Assembly: GCA_026168455.1 (NCBI GenBank)
Contig: CM047427.1
Span: 46,292,558 to 46,356,557 of the forward strand
Length of the DNA: 64,000 nucleotides
Source: Theocolax elegans
Lineage: Eukaryota; Arthropoda; Insecta; Hymenoptera; Cerocephalidae
Direction: 5' to 3'
The translations under genes were made by a program, and so were the position numbers. The stretch's first letter is position 1. Each line of letters opens with the position of its first letter. The notes beneath the pieces are model-generated. The model was not told where the DNA came from. It was given only the letters and a program-made list of their open reading frames with translations, and made no database searches. Positions 34,421-43,973 of the stretch are shown one piece after another.

Positions 34421-35500
34421 TGTAACGGTGTGCTTGCCCGGGGAAAACTTACCGAGTCGTCCGTCTTACGTATCTTTAGTTCATGGCGAACGAACTTGTA
34501 CAATTTCGCCGACTAGATATTGCACACTTAATGACTCGATCTAATGTATATATCCATATATATGTTGTTTACAAAATATTCCCGCGCAGCGGCTGCGGTT
34601 ACCTGTCCGCACACTTGCCGTTAAAGTTGTATGGAAATCGAATTACGATTTCCAACAACAGCAGGTAAAAATGATGATCTTCTTTCCTAAAATGGACCGC
34701 GGAAAGAAAATTAAAAGTGAGTCCGCGAAAATTCGTATCTTGTAATACGACTCGAAGGGAAACGGAGGAATAAAATTATAATACGCCGGTTAGATAAAAT
34801 TATAAATCAACACGGGTTGAACTAAATTAACAAATAATAGATTTATTTAGTTAAAAACAGATGATTAAAACAATAACATTTAACTGTATGGTCGAGGTCA
34901 AAACGCACGGAGATTGAGTCGAAAACACTGACTCAACGCGAGAGGGGAAAGGGGTACGCGAACTAACTATCTTAATATTACCCGTACGCTCGCATTAACT
35001 AAAACAGCTAATAATTATTCGCACGGAAGTGGTACCACTTACTTTTATTTAGCTTCCTCGGACCTCGAATAACGTAAAAGAATAACTCCTCTCTCCCGTC
35101 GTCTCTTTGTCGTTCAAAAAGGAAAACAATGTCGGTGGGAGAATATCTCGACCACCGATCACTTTCTTGCGTGTGCGTGTATCACACCACTGCACTTGAA
35201 TACACCGTAAAACAAACGTCACCTACGGTATCACAAACGAGCAAAAACAAGCGACAGAACTACACGGAAAAATTACTTATCGCCAAAAAACCGTTAAACC
35301 GGGATGCTTTTCTCACGTGTCGTCGCGATATCACTTCTCTATCGAGTTGTCGTGCGCGCGCGACTCTCTCCCCAATTTCCTCTCTCCTCGCGCGGGTATC
35401 AGTCGTTCGCGCCGTCGAATATGCCTATATCTATTTATAGCATTCGACTCTACCTACCTGATTCGTATAATGCTAAGTGAGTACATCACTTACCATTACA
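34421..35500 (-). mobile_element. E3 3' LTR
   Basis: 1080 bp, collinear with 43974-45053, with about seven substitutions and no indel seen. ATAT abuts its outer end. Confidence 0.95.
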
Positions 35501-35512
35501 TCCCCCTGCCAG
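35501..35512 (-). promoter_or_regulatory. E3 polypurine tract
   Basis: On the minus strand, GGCAGGGGGA lies directly before the TGTAATGG start of the 3' LTR. Confidence 0.7.
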
Positions 35513-35690
35513 ATTCCGCATACTGGGTATGTGGTATCTGTACCAGAAATACGAATAAAGGATAGGATACAACGACTCGGGTATGACAAAGAATGAACTC
35601 ACTCAAAGGAACTACATCGGGAGTATAAAAAAAAACTATATTTCATTATCTTACATATTTATATATTTACAAGGAGGTACCGCTATACAT

Positions 35691-36698
35691 CTACTCCTGT
35701 TTTCTATGTTGATTCTCGCGGTACCTCTCCTTCTTCTGCCGCCGAATCTCCTTATGCTTCGACCTCCTCGGACAGTCCTCCGGATCGAGGACCCCCCACT
35801 CCCTACATATGGAGCACTTCGGCTCAGACCCTCTCTTCGGTCCTGGAGATCTACCCTCCAAATTAGCCTGAGCCCGCTCTTCCTCTTCACGAGCTCTGGC
35901 TAACCGGCGTTGGGCCTCCTTGACCCTTTCCTCGAGTCTAAGCCGATCCTCGTGGGCCCTCCGAGCGGCTTCTTCGCGCCTCTGCCGTTCCTTGGCACGA
36001 GCGGCTTCCGCCTCTCTTTCTCTCCGATCCGCCCTCATGGCCGACACCGCTTGGCGCTCCGCCTTGCGGTACTCAATCATGGCCTCCCAGGGATCAGTTT
36101 TATCGGAGGCTTCGGGGAACTTCGCCTTGAATTCATCGAACAAGGCGAAGGCGTGTTTTTCGGCAATTGACGTGGCCTTAAAGGACTCACGGGCCTTGGT
36201 CAATGCCTCCAACACGGTGCACCACGCCTCTTCCCCGTTCTCCAAAAGATCCTGTGGGGTCGGACCGGATCGAGACGTCGAAGCCTCGCTCGGATCCGGA
36301 GTACTTCTTCCCGGGCGTCGAAGAGGAGTATACTCCTCTGAATCTCCCGGGAGTTGGTTGGGGAGCCGGACCTCCGGCTCCCTGGGCTGTTGTTCAGCCC
36401 TGGCCCTTGGCGGTGGTGGACCTGCGGGGATCGGGCCTGTAGCCTGGGGTAGTTCCGGCTCGACTACCAGGCCGCTGGTTGGATGGACGGGTATTCCATC
36501 CGGACCATCCTCCACTATCATCACCGCGTCTCGGTCCGCCTGCCTCCGCCGTCGCTCCTCCTCCTCGTCTCTCACGGCGTGGTCCACGGCGGTGGTTATG
36601 CCATGGAGGAGCTCCAGCGTCTGTGGCTCATTTATGCCACTCTGGATGAGGCGGGCCACCAACAGCTCCAGCTGTTCGCTGTCGAACTGGATCAGCAT
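35691..36698 (-). CDS. E3 post-pol ORF: coiled-coil protein with a Cys cluster
   Basis: A 335-codon ORF (MLIQFDSEQLELLVARL) 131 bases after pol on the same strand, in the env position. It has no signal peptide or membrane segment. Residues about 1-60 are helical and acidic to basic (DEEEERRRRQADRD). About 65-150 is Pro-rich. About 155-215 is a possible globular domain (EAWCTVLEALTKARESF, FDEFKAKFPEASDKTDPW). About 220-285 is a long charged coiled coil. About 300-317 is CSICREWGVLDPEDC, knuckle-like but without histidine. The tail is very basic. The layout resembles a small Gag. I do not recognise a family. Its intact state in a young element suggests it is used. Confidence 0.75.
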   Translation of the reverse strand: MLIQFDSEQLELLVARLIQSGINEPQTLELLHGITTAVDHAVRDEEEERRRRQADRDAVMIVEDGPDGIPVHPTSGLVVEPELPQATGPIPAGPPPPRARAEQQPREPEVRLPNQLPGDSEEYTPLRRPGRSTPDPSEASTSRSGPTPQDLLENGEEAWCTVLEALTKARESFKATSIAEKHAFALFDEFKAKFPEASDKTDPWEAMIEYRKAERQAVSAMRADRREREAEAARAKERQRREEAARRAHEDRLRLEERVKEAQRRLARAREEEERAQANLEGRSPGPKRGSEPKCSICREWGVLDPEDCPRRSKHKEIRRQKKERYRENQHRKQE

Positions 36699-36829
36699 CT
36701 AAACAAACAGATACCAATTGTCAGGGTCATTCCAATCTCAGAGTAAATTCCATTAGCCTAACCTAACTAACTAACGCTTTGTCATACCCCGTGGTCGACC
36801 TCTACCACGTTTAACTTGTCCACGGTGAC

Positions 36830-39800
36830 TTACATTAGAGACAACATTCGCTCGGTTTCGCGGTATCGCAACGACTCTAGCATGTTTGCGCGGCCTACCT
36901 CTACTTCGCTATAAACTACCAAATATGGGCCAACGTATTTCGGGGATAACTTGGCCGAAATACCTTGAGCACTGGATGAAAGGACTCGATTCTTCTTCCA
37001 CACTAGGTTTCCAACTTCAAAAGATGCAGCCCTTCGCCCGGCATTGTAGTAACCGGCTTGCCTTTCATGAGCTTTACTCGCATTGGCCGATGCTTTCTTG
37101 TAAAGCTCAGGTAATCTTGACAGCCGATCACTCCACTCAAGCAACCGTTGGTATTCCACACGTTGCTGAACCAGCTCGTCTTGCGCTCTACGAGCTGTAC
37201 CGGGTGGCTCGGGTTGCCGGCCATAGTTTAACATGGCCGGGCTCCATCCTGTCGAGCTCTGTATCGCTGTATTTAGAGCGAATACTAAGTCGGGGAGTTT
37301 CTCATCCCATGTGTTGTGCTTTTCTGTGATATAGGACGCGATAATTGTCTTCAACGTCCTATTAGCACGTTCAACAGGATTAGCCTGAGCATGGTAAGGA
37401 GAAATCGTCGTATGGAAAATCCCTCGTTCCACTAGGTAGTCATCCACGAGTTTATTCTTAAACTCAGTTCCGTTGTCGGACAGAAACACCTCTGGGGTAC
37501 CATAACGTGTGATGACTCGCTCATGCAACTCTTTTACGATGGTCCTAGCATTAGCTTTCCGAATCGGGACCGCCTCGATCCAGCGCGTAAACAAATCCTG
37601 AAAGACCAAGATGTATTCGTAACCATGTGTCGACCGCGGAAGTGGGCCAGTGACGTCACCTGCTATAACTTGCCATGGTTTCTCTATCACGCGTCTACCC
37701 ATCAAACCCATGGGTGGACGTTGCTCCACTTTACACTGTTGGCAGACCTGGCATTTGCGTACATATTCTCCGACTTCGGCGTAGTACCGTGGCCAGTAAT
37801 ACATTTTAGCCACTCGAGCGAATGTCTTCTCCCTACCTAAGTGACCAGCAGTCGGATCATCATGACACTCACGGAGTATGGCTTGCCTATGCTCCTCTGG
37901 TACAACCAGTTTCCAAGCGTCATGGTCCTCCATCACGTCGTCTAACTCGTTATCGACGCGATACGAATACAAATTGCTACCTGTTATCTTCCATTCCGGA
38001 AAATCTCTAGGTCGCTCTGATACGTCTTTCAGCCATGAGAGGTACCAAGGATCTTTTGTAGTCTGGCTCCAAGAAACTGAAGCGATGGCCGGCTCGTCTT
38101 CCTCGTACATGCGAGAAAGTGCATCAGGAACATAATTTAGAGCTCCTTTCCTATACTCAACTGTAAAATTATGAGATTGGAGTTCCAATGCCCATCTTGC
38201 GAGCCGACTCGTTGGATTGTGTATATTGCACAGCCAACGGAGACTACTATGATCAGTTATAACTTTAAACTGATAACCCTCAATATACTGTCGAAATTTT
38301 CTAATTGCCCATACTACGGCCAAACATTCCCGTTCTGATACGCTATAGTTACGTTCTGCTGGTGAGAGTACTCTACTGGCAAACTCCAGGACTCTCTCTA
38401 CTCCGTCAACGACCTGTGTTAACACTGCACCGATACCGGTGTCACTGGCGTCTGTTTGAATGGTATACTCGCCATTCTCATCAGGAGTCTGTAGAACGGG
38501 TGCAGTCATCAGCAGTGCTTTGAGTCGCTGAAATGCACCTTCTTGTTCTTGGAGCCATTCATATTTTTGGTCTTTCTTCGTAAGACGCGTTAAAGGCTCC
38601 GCGATCGTAGCGTAGTCGGGTATAAACCGTCGGTACCAAGATGCCATCCCGAGGAATCGTCTCAGCTGCTTGAGATTTCGGGGAGCCGGATATTTTTGAA
38701 TCGGCTCCGTCTTGGCTGGATCAGGTCTTATCCCATCACGATTGACTCGTACACCCAAATATCTTACTTCGGGTTGACAGAAAACACATTTTTCTCGGTT
38801 TACCGATAAACCGGCTTCAGTTAAACGAGTCAACACCTCCTTCAGCAACAGTTTGTGCTCTTCGAAGGTTTCCGTCACGACAATGATATCGTCGAGATAA
38901 GAGTAAGCATTCGGTTCGAGAGCAGGTCCAATCACCTGGTCTATCATACGTTGGAACGTCGCGCCAGCATTTGCCAACCCAAAGGGCATACGAGTAAACT
39001 GGAACAAACCCATTCCAGGTACCGTAAATGCTGTAATTGGGCGCGATTCCATTTGTAGAGGTATTTGGTGATAGGTGCAGTTCATATCTATCGTAGATAT
39101 ATATCGGGCTCTTTTGAGTTTGCGTAAAATATCCTGCATAAACGGCAAAGGATACGCATCAGGTTTGGTCAAAGCGTTGACCTTCCTGAAATCAATGCAA
39201 AAACGTCTTGCATTTTCGCCCTTCTTAGCCATCACCACTGGACTGGACCAACCGCTACTAGACGGTTCTATAACGCCTGTCTCAAGCATCTCTCGAACTT
39301 GTCGATGCATCTCCTCTCGAATCTTGTCGGAGACGGGATAATACCTTTGTTTGATCGGCCGCGCCGAACCGACATCGATAACATGTTCAACATCGTATGA
39401 TCGGCCGATCTTTGGCAAGGTACTGGACAGCACTTGATCCAGAAGTTCACGCAGTTGACGGCGCTCATCTTCTGTCGCGTCGGGCACACCCGCTGACGAC
39501 AGCGAAGCGTGTCCACTTTCAATACTTGCCACTTCCAGCTGTAATAACTGTGATGACCCTTTGAAGTATAAACAATCGGAGTCTGGGTCTAGAACTGCTC
39601 GGAATGCTCGAATGAAATTCACTCCTAAATAGCATTCCGCATCTAAATTTGGCATAATTACGACCCGTATATCTCGCGTGTCTTTACCAATGGTAAAAGG
39701 TAGCATAACGTGTCCACACAACTGGTGTGTGCTACCATCCGCAAGCTTAGCACTACCTGCTTGCTTATCGAGAATGGATCTGCCAAGAGCGGTTGCCAAC

Positions 39801-40135
39801 TGCAAACCGTTCAAACCCATGACCGTTGTTGATGCACCTGGATCAAACAACGCTCGGATCCGGTATCCACCGATATCGATTTGACACCACCAGCGCGTCT
39901 CATCTTCTGGACTATAAACTCGCTGGTTTGGTTTCGGAGTAATTTTTAAAATTTTACTCGTGACCGGATCCGTCCTAACTTCTCTGGGATCACTTATCGT
40001 CAGATCTTCTTGACGCTTCTCTGCAGCTTGACTGCCTCGAGACTCGAGGATTACGACCGCTTCTCCGGGGACTCCCTCAACCTCGGGATCAGCGGCTGTC
40101 CCCTCTAGCCGCTTCCCCGCGCGTTTTTTGCACAA
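36830..40135 (-). CDS. pol: E3 pol: protease, RT, RNase H, integrase
   Basis: An 1101-codon open frame entered by frameshift (first codon TTG here, no ATG expected). Order: linker; protease with ALFDPGASTTVMG (DPGAS, not DTGAS); connector HVIDVGSARPIKQR; RT with VVMAKKGENARRFCIDFRKV, FGLANAGATFQRM and SYLDDIIVVTE; RNase H with IQTDASDTGIGAVL and VITDHSSLRWL; integrase finger HLGREKTFARVAKMYYW and CQVCQQCK; catalytic core VIAGDVTGPLP, LSDNGTEFKN and QANPVERANR; C-terminal KVGNLVWKK-like FEVGNLVWKKNRVLS. All RT and integrase catalytic residues are present. The proline in the protease triad and the upstream duplication are the weak points. Confidence 0.93.
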   Translation of the reverse strand: MCKKRAGKRLEGTAADPEVEGVPGEAVVILESRGSQAAEKRQEDLTISDPREVRTDPVTSKILKITPKPNQRVYSPEDETRWWCQIDIGGYRIRALFDPGASTTVMGLNGLQLATALGRSILDKQAGSAKLADGSTHQLCGHVMLPFTIGKDTRDIRVVIMPNLDAECYLGVNFIRAFRAVLDPDSDCLYFKGSSQLLQLEVASIESGHASLSSAGVPDATEDERRQLRELLDQVLSSTLPKIGRSYDVEHVIDVGSARPIKQRYYPVSDKIREEMHRQVREMLETGVIEPSSSGWSSPVVMAKKGENARRFCIDFRKVNALTKPDAYPLPFMQDILRKLKRARYISTIDMNCTYHQIPLQMESRPITAFTVPGMGLFQFTRMPFGLANAGATFQRMIDQVIGPALEPNAYSYLDDIIVVTETFEEHKLLLKEVLTRLTEAGLSVNREKCVFCQPEVRYLGVRVNRDGIRPDPAKTEPIQKYPAPRNLKQLRRFLGMASWYRRFIPDYATIAEPLTRLTKKDQKYEWLQEQEGAFQRLKALLMTAPVLQTPDENGEYTIQTDASDTGIGAVLTQVVDGVERVLEFASRVLSPAERNYSVSERECLAVVWAIRKFRQYIEGYQFKVITDHSSLRWLCNIHNPTSRLARWALELQSHNFTVEYRKGALNYVPDALSRMYEEDEPAIASVSWSQTTKDPWYLSWLKDVSERPRDFPEWKITGSNLYSYRVDNELDDVMEDHDAWKLVVPEEHRQAILRECHDDPTAGHLGREKTFARVAKMYYWPRYYAEVGEYVRKCQVCQQCKVEQRPPMGLMGRRVIEKPWQVIAGDVTGPLPRSTHGYEYILVFQDLFTRWIEAVPIRKANARTIVKELHERVITRYGTPEVFLSDNGTEFKNKLVDDYLVERGIFHTTISPYHAQANPVERANRTLKTIIASYITEKHNTWDEKLPDLVFALNTAIQSSTGWSPAMLNYGRQPEPPGTARRAQDELVQQRVEYQRLLEWSDRLSRLPELYKKASANASKAHERQAGYYNAGRRAASFEVGNLVWKKNRVLSSSAQGISAKLSPKYVGPYLVVYSEVEVGRANMLESLRYRETERMLSLM

Positions 40136-41576
40136 TCAGGACACGTCCTAATTGTATAGCCCAGTTTGCCACATATATTGCAAGCTACGGGCTTGGGGAC
40201 AACCTCCTTTCGCTTTTCCTTATCACCGGCATTCGACTTCTCGTCGTTTCTTGACGTATGGCCACTCGATGACTGTCGGTCAGGACTCTTGCGATTACCC
40301 TTCCTCTGTCCCCATTTGAACCGAGGAGGTGATCTGTGGGTCTTCTTGCTTTGAGAGACATCCACCTTGCCTCTCACCCCAGCTGTATGGCAACTCGTCT
40401 TAACGGAGACTAGCGTCTCCTCGAGGATTTTGGTGAACCGTTCCAAAAGATCTGTTGGAGCCGGTTCACTCGATTCCTTGGCTACGCTTGCTACCTTTGG
40501 TTTAGCGTTCGGCCGCTTCTTATTCCCGCGACTTATATGCTAACTCAGGTAGCATCAAGTCTTCTTCTGCGGGAGGCGGCCGATATAATTTTTCTCGTTC
40601 GTGTGTTTGCTTGGCGTCCAACGCAATTGCAAAAAACTCTCGATCGACCGAGCTTCAACTCTCTTAAATAAACGTTGGAGTTGAGGTAGCATATTGCGGT
40701 ACAGGTGATCAACTGGCTCCGCTCATCCGGAATCGGCTTGAGCTAATCTATAAACTCGCTGGTTTGGTTTCGGAGTAATTTTTAAAATTTTACTCGTGAC
40801 CGGATCCGTCCTAACTTCTCTGGGATCACTTATCGTCAGATCTTCTTGACGCTTCTCTGCAGCTTGACTGCCTCGAGACTCGAGGATTACGACCGCTTCT
40901 CCGGGGACTCCCTCAACCTCGGGATCAGCGGCTGTCCCCTCTAGCCGCTTCCCCGCGCGTTTTTTGCACAATCAGGACACGTCCTAATTGTATAGCCCAG
41001 TTTGCCACATATATTGCAAGCTACGGGCTTGGGGACAACCTCCTTTCGCTTTTCCTTATCACCGGCATTCGACTTCTCGTCGTTTCTTGACGTATGGCCA
41101 CTCGATGACTGTCGGTCAGGACTCTTGCGATTACCCTTCCTCTGTCCCCATTTGAACCGAGGAGGTGATCTGTGGGTCTTCTTGCTTTGAGAGACATCCA
41201 CCTTGCCTCTCACCCCAGCTGTATGGCAACTCGTCTTAACGGAGACTAGCGTCTCCTCGAGGATTTTGGTGAACCGTTCCAAAAGATCTGTTGGAGCCGG
41301 TTCACTCGATTCCTTGGCTACGCTTGCTACCTTTGGTTTAGCGTTCGGCCGCTTCTTATTCCGCGACTTATATGCTAACTCAGGTAGCATCAAGTCTTCT
41401 TCTGCGGGAGGCGGCCGATATAATTTTTCTCGTTCGTGTGTTTGCTTGGCGTCCAACGCCAATTGCAAAAAACTCTCGATCGACCGAGCTTCAACTCTCT
41501 TAAATAAACGTTGGAGTTGAGGTAGCATATTGCGGTACAGGTGATCTAACTGGCTCCGCTCATCCGGAATCGGCTT
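39915..41576 (-). repeat. 836-bp tandem duplication over the E3 gag/pol border
   Basis: 39915-40740 and 40751-41576 are near-identical direct repeats (offset 836), each holding the gag C-terminus, knuckle, slippery site and the first pol codons. The joint near 40740 reads GAGCT-AAT-CTATAAACTC on the plus strand, with AAT present in neither parent, as in end joining with filler. A frameshift at the first site (40959) would read 82 codons and stop at 40723 before the protease. Confidence 0.85.
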
Positions 41577-42803
41577 GAGCTTACGCATAATCGCAATCGA
41601 GCAGGTGATATAATCCCTTACCGGCTCATCTTCGCCTTGCGTGCGAGCGTTAGACTCCTCGATGAGCCGTTGTTGATAACTCTGGCCCATTCCGTACCAC
41701 ATCTTGGCGTATCTCACAAAATCTTGCCAGGAGTGCCATCTATCCTTCACATTCCGATACCACGTAGCTGCGTTATCGGTGAGAAGTTCCGACAAGGACG
41801 GTAACACCTCGTCCTCGCTGAGGTTGGCGAGTATCCTACAATCTTCTACTCGCGCAAGAAATGCTTCGATACTCTGGCTTTTGTCTCCAGAGAATCGAAC
41901 TCCCCACTTACGAACAATTGCGCCGACATCGCGCACTGTCCCGGCCGATCTAGTTGTAGACTGGCCGGTTACGTTCGAGTCCATCCGACTAGGGTAGGGA
42001 GAGCTAGAATATGGAGGCTGACCTTGTCTCCATATCTCGCCCCTCCCCAAAGCTCCTCTAGCAGGTGCTTGAGGTGCTTGATAACCCTCACACTCTGCCT
42101 GCACTTGTCGTGGTCTTTCGTCCGTATCATCCAGTGTGTGACACGTATACGTGTCCTGGAATCGAACATGTTGGTTCGGCTCTCTATTTCTGTTGGTACT
42201 CGTTCTCTGCGTACCATCGCGGGCGTAGAAGTCCAATCTCAGAGCACTCACTTGATCTTCCAAATCTTTTATCCGTGCTGTCATGACGGCCTGTTGCTTC
42301 AACTGCAACGTCAACATCGCAGCGAATGTTTCCGGTATTTCAAACTGTGCTCCGCCTGTAGACACTAACGTGATCCATTCCTCTTTGTTAGTTTCTTGGC
42401 TGGAGACCTCGGATTGCTGATCCTCCGTATGCTGATCTACCTCAGCATCTACGTCTGTCTCTTGCCTTTCTATGTCTGGAACGTCCAGCGCAAGAGTCTG
42501 TTGTAAAACTTCTACAACATTTGGATCAGAATCCGGATCAGGTAGTGCCGGATTCTGGGCGAACATAGCCTCAAACCAATCCGACCTCCGTCTATTTCGC
42601 CTTTCGCGATCTGCCAACAGATTTGTTTCTTCAGCGAAATCCTGAGCCGTATAATTACCCATTAACCACCGTTGGAGACGCTCGGCTCTCTTATAATTTG
42701 GGCCGTCAACCCGCATCTCCAACGACTCGAGGTGAGCCTTGATCTGTTCACCGGATTGAGTATCAATCCAGTTGTCAATCTGGTTAGTCATCGACTCTGC
42801 CAT
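40941..42803 (-). CDS. gag: E3 gag polyprotein
   Basis: A 620-codon open frame starting MAESMTNQIDNWID. The N-terminal 60 residues (LESLEMRVDGPNYKRAERL) resemble the starts of E1 and E4 gag. About 180-205 is a short coiled-coil stretch. About 305-470 is the capsid-like domain (VRKWGVRFSGDKSQSIEAF, ATWYRNVKDRWHSWQDF, NARTQGEDEPVRDYI). The C-terminus is basic with a knuckle CNICGKLGYTIRTCPDC, where tyrosine replaces histidine and a fourth cysteine pair end (CPDC) is present. It stops a few codons after the slippery A AAA AAC. Length and openness indicate a functional Gag. Confidence 0.92.
   Translation of the reverse strand: MAESMTNQIDNWIDTQSGEQIKAHLESLEMRVDGPNYKRAERLQRWLMGNYTAQDFAEETNLLADRERRNRRRSDWFEAMFAQNPALPDPDSDPNVVEVLQQTLALDVPDIERQETDVDAEVDQHTEDQQSEVSSQETNKEEWITLVSTGGAQFEIPETFAAMLTLQLKQQAVMTARIKDLEDQVSALRLDFYARDGTQRTSTNRNREPNQHVRFQDTYTCHTLDDTDERPRQVQAECEGYQAPQAPARGALGRGEIWRQGQPPYSSSPYPSRMDSNVTGQSTTRSAGTVRDVGAIVRKWGVRFSGDKSQSIEAFLARVEDCRILANLSEDEVLPSLSELLTDNAATWYRNVKDRWHSWQDFVRYAKMWYGMGQSYQQRLIEESNARTQGEDEPVRDYITCSIAIMRKLKPIPDERSQLDHLYRNMLPQLQRLFKRVEARSIESFLQLALDAKQTHEREKLYRPPPAEEDLMLPELAYKSRNKKRPNAKPKVASVAKESSEPAPTDLLERFTKILEETLVSVKTSCHTAGVRGKVDVSQSKKTHRSPPRFKWGQRKGNRKSPDRQSSSGHTSRNDEKSNAGDKEKRKEVVPKPVACNICGKLGYTIRTCPDCAKNARGSG
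40959..40965 (-). promoter_or_regulatory. E3 -1 frameshift slippery heptamer
   Basis: Gag codons GCA AAA AAC contain A AAA AAC, a classical -1 slippery heptamer. The pol frame (TGC AAA AAA CGC) is exactly -1. A duplicate copy is at 40123-40129 in the tandem repeat next to pol. No pseudoknot was modelled. Confidence 0.8.
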
Positions 42804-43956
42804 ACTAACTTAAAATTATCGCCGATTTCTTAACAAAAAAAAAATAAAGAAAAATCGCTTCCGCAGGTACTTGTGCAAGGTCCTGTTATTCAACACTAGG
42901 TGGCGTTAAACTACTAAATTATTCGGCCACTGTGTTGAAGATTGTGATCTTTTCCCTTTTAAACAAACACCTTACGCTCACCAATTTGAAACTTGCTTAT
43001 GATAAAAAATTTTATAATTTTGACAACTATTTCCCAAACTAAATTAAATTTCACTTTCAATTTAAATTTGTTATACGCGTTTCAGTTTAATTTATCTACA
43101 ACAAAACCAAAAAAAAACTTTTGTACAATAAATAAATCAAACGAAGTAATAAACAAATAATAAATATTTTTAATCCGATAAAAATGAGGAAGAAAACGGA
43201 TTATCCTCGGCTCTCGGTCACCAGCGCACGCAAATATACTTAAAATTAAACAAATTCGTCAACGAATTAACAAATAAATTAATAAATTATCAATAAATAA
43301 ATTAACAAATAAATATATTCCTACCTAACTATATAGAATATCTGACGCAGTGACCTCTTACAATCGCGTATTACATAAAAAAAAATAAATACAATTTCTA
43401 TTATGACGCGAGAGCCGATACGCGTAATCAAAATTATAACAAAAGCAAATTCCAAAAATCACACCCTTGCACAGGTATTAACAATTTTTATTAAGTCGCA
43501 AAAATTATTCTCGCTAATTTTCCGACTAACCTATACGGAATCAGGGACACGTGTTATTAAATCGCGGACCTCAAACCATTCTGTCTCATATAAATAAATA
43601 AATCTAAAATTATTATGATTTACGTGTGACAATAATTATCTAAAAAAAAATTTTATTATTGTCGACTTCGGATTTCTTCCTGATAAAAAACAAAAAAAAA
43701 CGAAGAAAATCCGATAAAGTTATCTAAATTATTGTCAAACACAATAATTTATTAATTGAAATTAATTGCAATTCAATTAATTCAATTGTCGACAATAATT
43801 AATACATTAATCCACGTAACTAACGTATTAATCCTTAAACACACGTAAATCAACCGAGCATATGTTCAAACAATTCAATTCCGGTCCGTTCCTATTCCCT
43901 TGTCGCGCGCCGTGTACGCGCAATTAGTTATCCTAACGTCTAGGGACTTTTTCCTT
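42804..43956 (-). other. E3 untranslated leader
   Basis: About 1.15 kb, AT-rich, between primer site and the gag ATG at 42803. No motif-bearing ORF. Confidence 0.7.
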
Positions 43957-43973
43957 CACTTAGTTGGGCGCCA
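43957..43973 (-). promoter_or_regulatory. E3 primer-binding site
   Basis: On the minus strand TGGCGCCCAACTAAGTG follows the LTR directly. It shares TGGCGCCCAAC with E2 and the 50045 element, suggesting the same tRNA primer, probably tRNA-Lys. Confidence 0.85.

Noticed and set aside
34483..34668. 61-codon plus-strand ORF, repeated at 44036-44221
   Set aside because: It occurs in both E3 LTRs, antisense to the element, with no motif.
35691..36698. Envelope gene, by position after pol
   Set aside because: No signal peptide, membrane span, furin-like site or Cys-rich ectodomain. The protein is a charged coiled coil.
35910..36746. Plus-strand ORFs of up to 260 codons opposite the E3 post-pol ORF
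   Set aside because: Ser/Arg-rich shadow frames. The minus frame has coherent domains and the element's direction.
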